From Scytonema tolypothrichoides VB-61278 (GTDB lineage: Bacteria > Cyanobacteriota > Cyanobacteriia > Cyanobacteriales > Nostocaceae), in the NCBI RefSeq assembly GCF_000828085.3, contig NZ_JXCA02000001.1:378130-422439 (forward strand): DNA of 44,310 nucleotides. Direction: 5' to 3'. The notes beneath the pieces were generated by a model that had not been told where the DNA came from, did no database searches, and saw only the letters and a program-made list of their open reading frames with translations. This document shows, in pieces, positions 42,607-44,310 of the stretch (its first letter is position 1; every line of letters begins with the position of its first letter). Both the position numbers and the translations under genes were made by a program.

Positions 42607-43842
42607 ATGAATAGCTCGGAACAGCTGCGTGAAGCAGAACAAGCACTGTTACAGATTTTTTCTGGAATTGACGCTCAGGTCAAGCAAAATCTTCAACGAA
42701 TATTATATGCTTTTCGCCATAATCATGTAGGGGCACACCACTTCGCCGGTGTCTCTGGATACGGACACGATGACTTGGGGAGAGAAACTTTAGATCGAGT
42801 TTTTGCGGAGGTGGTGGGCGCTGAGGCGGCTGCTGTAAGAGTACAGTTTGTTTCAGGAACCCACGCAATTGCTTGTGCTTTATTTGGTGTTCTCCGTCCT
42901 GGTGATGAAATGTTAGCGGTGGTTGGCGCACCCTACGATACTCTTGAAGAAGTCATTGGATTACGAGGTCAAGGTCAAGGTTCACTACTTGAGTTTGGCA
43001 TTCGCTACCAACAATTAGATCTTACTCTAGAAGGAACTATAGATTGGCAAGCTTTAAGCCATGCAGTGAAGGACAAAACTCGTTTGGTGCTGATTCAGCG
43101 TTCTTGTGGCTATTCTTGGCGTCCTAGCTTATCAATAGCCGATATTGAAAAAATTATCCACTTGGTCAAGCAGCAAAATCCCAATACCATTTGCTTTGTT
43201 GATAACTGCTATGGCGAATTCATAGAAACTCAAGAACCTACCCATGTTGGTGCTGACTTGATAGCAGGGTCGTTGATTAAAAACCCCGGTGGTACGATTG
43301 TAACTGCTGGCGGTTATGTTGCGGGTCGCGCTGACTTGGTAGAAGCCGCTGCTTGTCGCCTCACAGCACCAGGAATTGGCAGTTATGGAGGTGCCACTTT
43401 TGACCAAAATCGCCTGCTGTTTCAAGGGCTGTTTCTCGCCCCACAAATGGTAGGAGAAGCAATGAAAGGGACTCACCTCACGGGTTATGTATTTGACAAA
43501 CTAGGTTATCCAGTCAATCCAGAACCGTTAGCTAAGCGTCGGGATGTCATTCAAGCAATTAAACTAGGTTCTGCCCAAAAACTCATTGCTTTTTGTCGGG
43601 CAATTCAACAAAATTCACCCATCGGTTCTTATCTTGACCCTATCCCAGATGATATGCCTGGTTATGAAAGTAAGGTCGTTATGGCTGGCGGGACATTTAT
43701 TGAGGGAAGCACCTCTGAATTTTCAGCTGATGGTCCATTGCGGGAACCGTATGTGGTGTATTGCCAAGGGGGAACTCATTGGACTCATGTAGCAATAGCT
43801 TTAGAAGCAGTCATAGAAGCTGTGGGAGAAGCGAATACGTAG
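42607..43842 (+). CDS. Methionine gamma-lyase family PLP protein (aluminium resistance family)
   Basis: This is a 411-residue PLP-dependent protein of the Cys/Met metabolism superfamily. Landmarks are HFAGVSGYGHDDLGRETLDRVFA, VQFVSGTHAIACALFG, RSCGYSWRPSL, ICFVDNCYGEFIE, and the likely PLP lysine in AGSLIKNPGGTI. VMAGGTFIEGSTSEFSADGP and YCQGGTHWTH close the fold. The family is widely annotated as methionine gamma-lyase or aluminium resistance protein, but the reaction has not been settled. ATG 42607 has AAGAGGA 4-10 nt upstream. It is divergent from desC, with no sulfur-metabolism neighbour. Confidence 0.9.
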   Translation: MNSSEQLREAEQALLQIFSGIDAQVKQNLQRILYAFRHNHVGAHHFAGVSGYGHDDLGRETLDRVFAEVVGAEAAAVRVQFVSGTHAIACALFGVLRPGDEMLAVVGAPYDTLEEVIGLRGQGQGSLLEFGIRYQQLDLTLEGTIDWQALSHAVKDKTRLVLIQRSCGYSWRPSLSIADIEKIIHLVKQQNPNTICFVDNCYGEFIETQEPTHVGADLIAGSLIKNPGGTIVTAGGYVAGRADLVEAAACRLTAPGIGSYGGATFDQNRLLFQGLFLAPQMVGEAMKGTHLTGYVFDKLGYPVNPEPLAKRRDVIQAIKLGSAQKLIAFCRAIQQNSPIGSYLDPIPDDMPGYESKVVMAGGTFIEGSTSEFSADGPLREPYVVYCQGGTHWTHVAIALEAVIEAVGEANT

Positions 43843-43922
43843 ATTTTCCACCCTTTGGGAATAAATGCTCCTTGTCTATCTTGGTCTATACAAAAGCTGT
43901 AGTGAAAGTTTAACGCTAAAAA

Positions 43923-43954
43923 AAATCTCCTGCTTGCTCTAAAGCAGGAGATTT
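43923..43954. terminator. Bidirectional terminator before psaB copy 2
   Basis: AAATCTCCTGCTT (43923-43935) and AAGCAGGAGATTT (43942-43954) form a perfect 13-bp stem with a 6-nt loop and A/T runs on both sides. It lies between the convergent methionine gamma-lyase family gene and psaB. Confidence 0.9.
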
Positions 43955-43989
43955 CTTACCTATCTACAAGTATTTGCTTAGTCTACTAC

Positions 43990-44310
<321 letters not shown>

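Noticed and set aside
42521-42646. 42-residue N-terminal extension of desC
   Set aside because: Overlaps the divergent methionine gamma-lyase family gene and lacks family similarity; ATG 42520 has a ribosome-binding site.

Overview
The window reads as chromosomal DNA of a filamentous, probably heterocyst-forming cyanobacterium (Nostocales; Scytonema/Tolypothrix/Nostoc-like). The evidence is photosynthesis and thylakoid genes (psaB ends, psbZ, gap2, vipp1, rpaB, a CCB2/CCB4-type cytochrome b6 maturation factor), all four acyl-lipid desaturases, more than 20 HIP1 octamers (GCGATCGC), heptanucleotide tandem repeats (STRRs) between genes and many small palindromic repeats. No intact transposase, prophage or CRISPR array is visible. 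Most genes are ordinary housekeeping genes.

Layout. Both ends of the window run into the 3' end of psaB in inverted orientation (1-327 plus, 43991-44310 minus). The two copies differ at one synonymous base. From the left: a GC-rich repeat block, cinA, then murC-murB on the minus strand, a gene-free stretch of about 1 kb that may hold a structured RNA, and gap2. Next on the minus strand come thiL (with a palindromic repeat translated in frame), a class I aminotransferase, a thioredoxin, tandem vipp1/pspA genes, and a bitopic protein with a SPOR-like C-terminus. Then follow dciA (DUF721), a small Cys-rich protein and menB.

The middle (16.4-19.3 kb) is the most accessory-looking part: a soluble KAP-type P-loop NTPase and, behind its own promoter, a fusion of an XRE-type HTH with a double Clp_N domain. 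Two GTCAAG/CTTGAC inverted pairs overlap that promoter. radA, rpaB, CCB2/4-like, DUF456, a PP2C phosphatase, an ABC1/UbiB kinase and a coiled-coil protein follow. A small decayed patch (26.5-27.35 kb) holds a DUF433 antitoxin-like gene, a HicA-like remnant and an IS607 resolvase remnant. Beyond it lie a peptidoglycan-binding protein, an ABC-F ATPase, a zinc alcohol dehydrogenase and a 912-residue DHH-CBS-CBS-tRNA nucleotidyltransferase fusion.

The right third holds psbZ-ribH, tRNA-Gly(GCC), a zinc-ribbon membrane protein closely spaced with a ProA-family protein that appears to lack the catalytic cysteine, then desD (plus) facing desC-desA-desB (minus), and a methionine gamma-lyase family enzyme divergent from desC.

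How the genes work together. desC, desA, desB and desD supply the delta-9, delta-12, omega-3 and delta-6 steps needed for tetraunsaturated C18 lipids. vipp1/pspA, the CCB2/4-like factor, psbZ and menB serve thylakoid build-up and electron transport. murB and murC supply the wall precursor. The candidates for new biology are the XRE-ClpN regulator with its operator array, the ProA-like pseudoenzyme with its zinc-ribbon membrane neighbour, the possible RNA upstream of gap2, and the repeat traffic into coding sequences (thiL, DHH-CBS-CCA linker, DUF433 tail).
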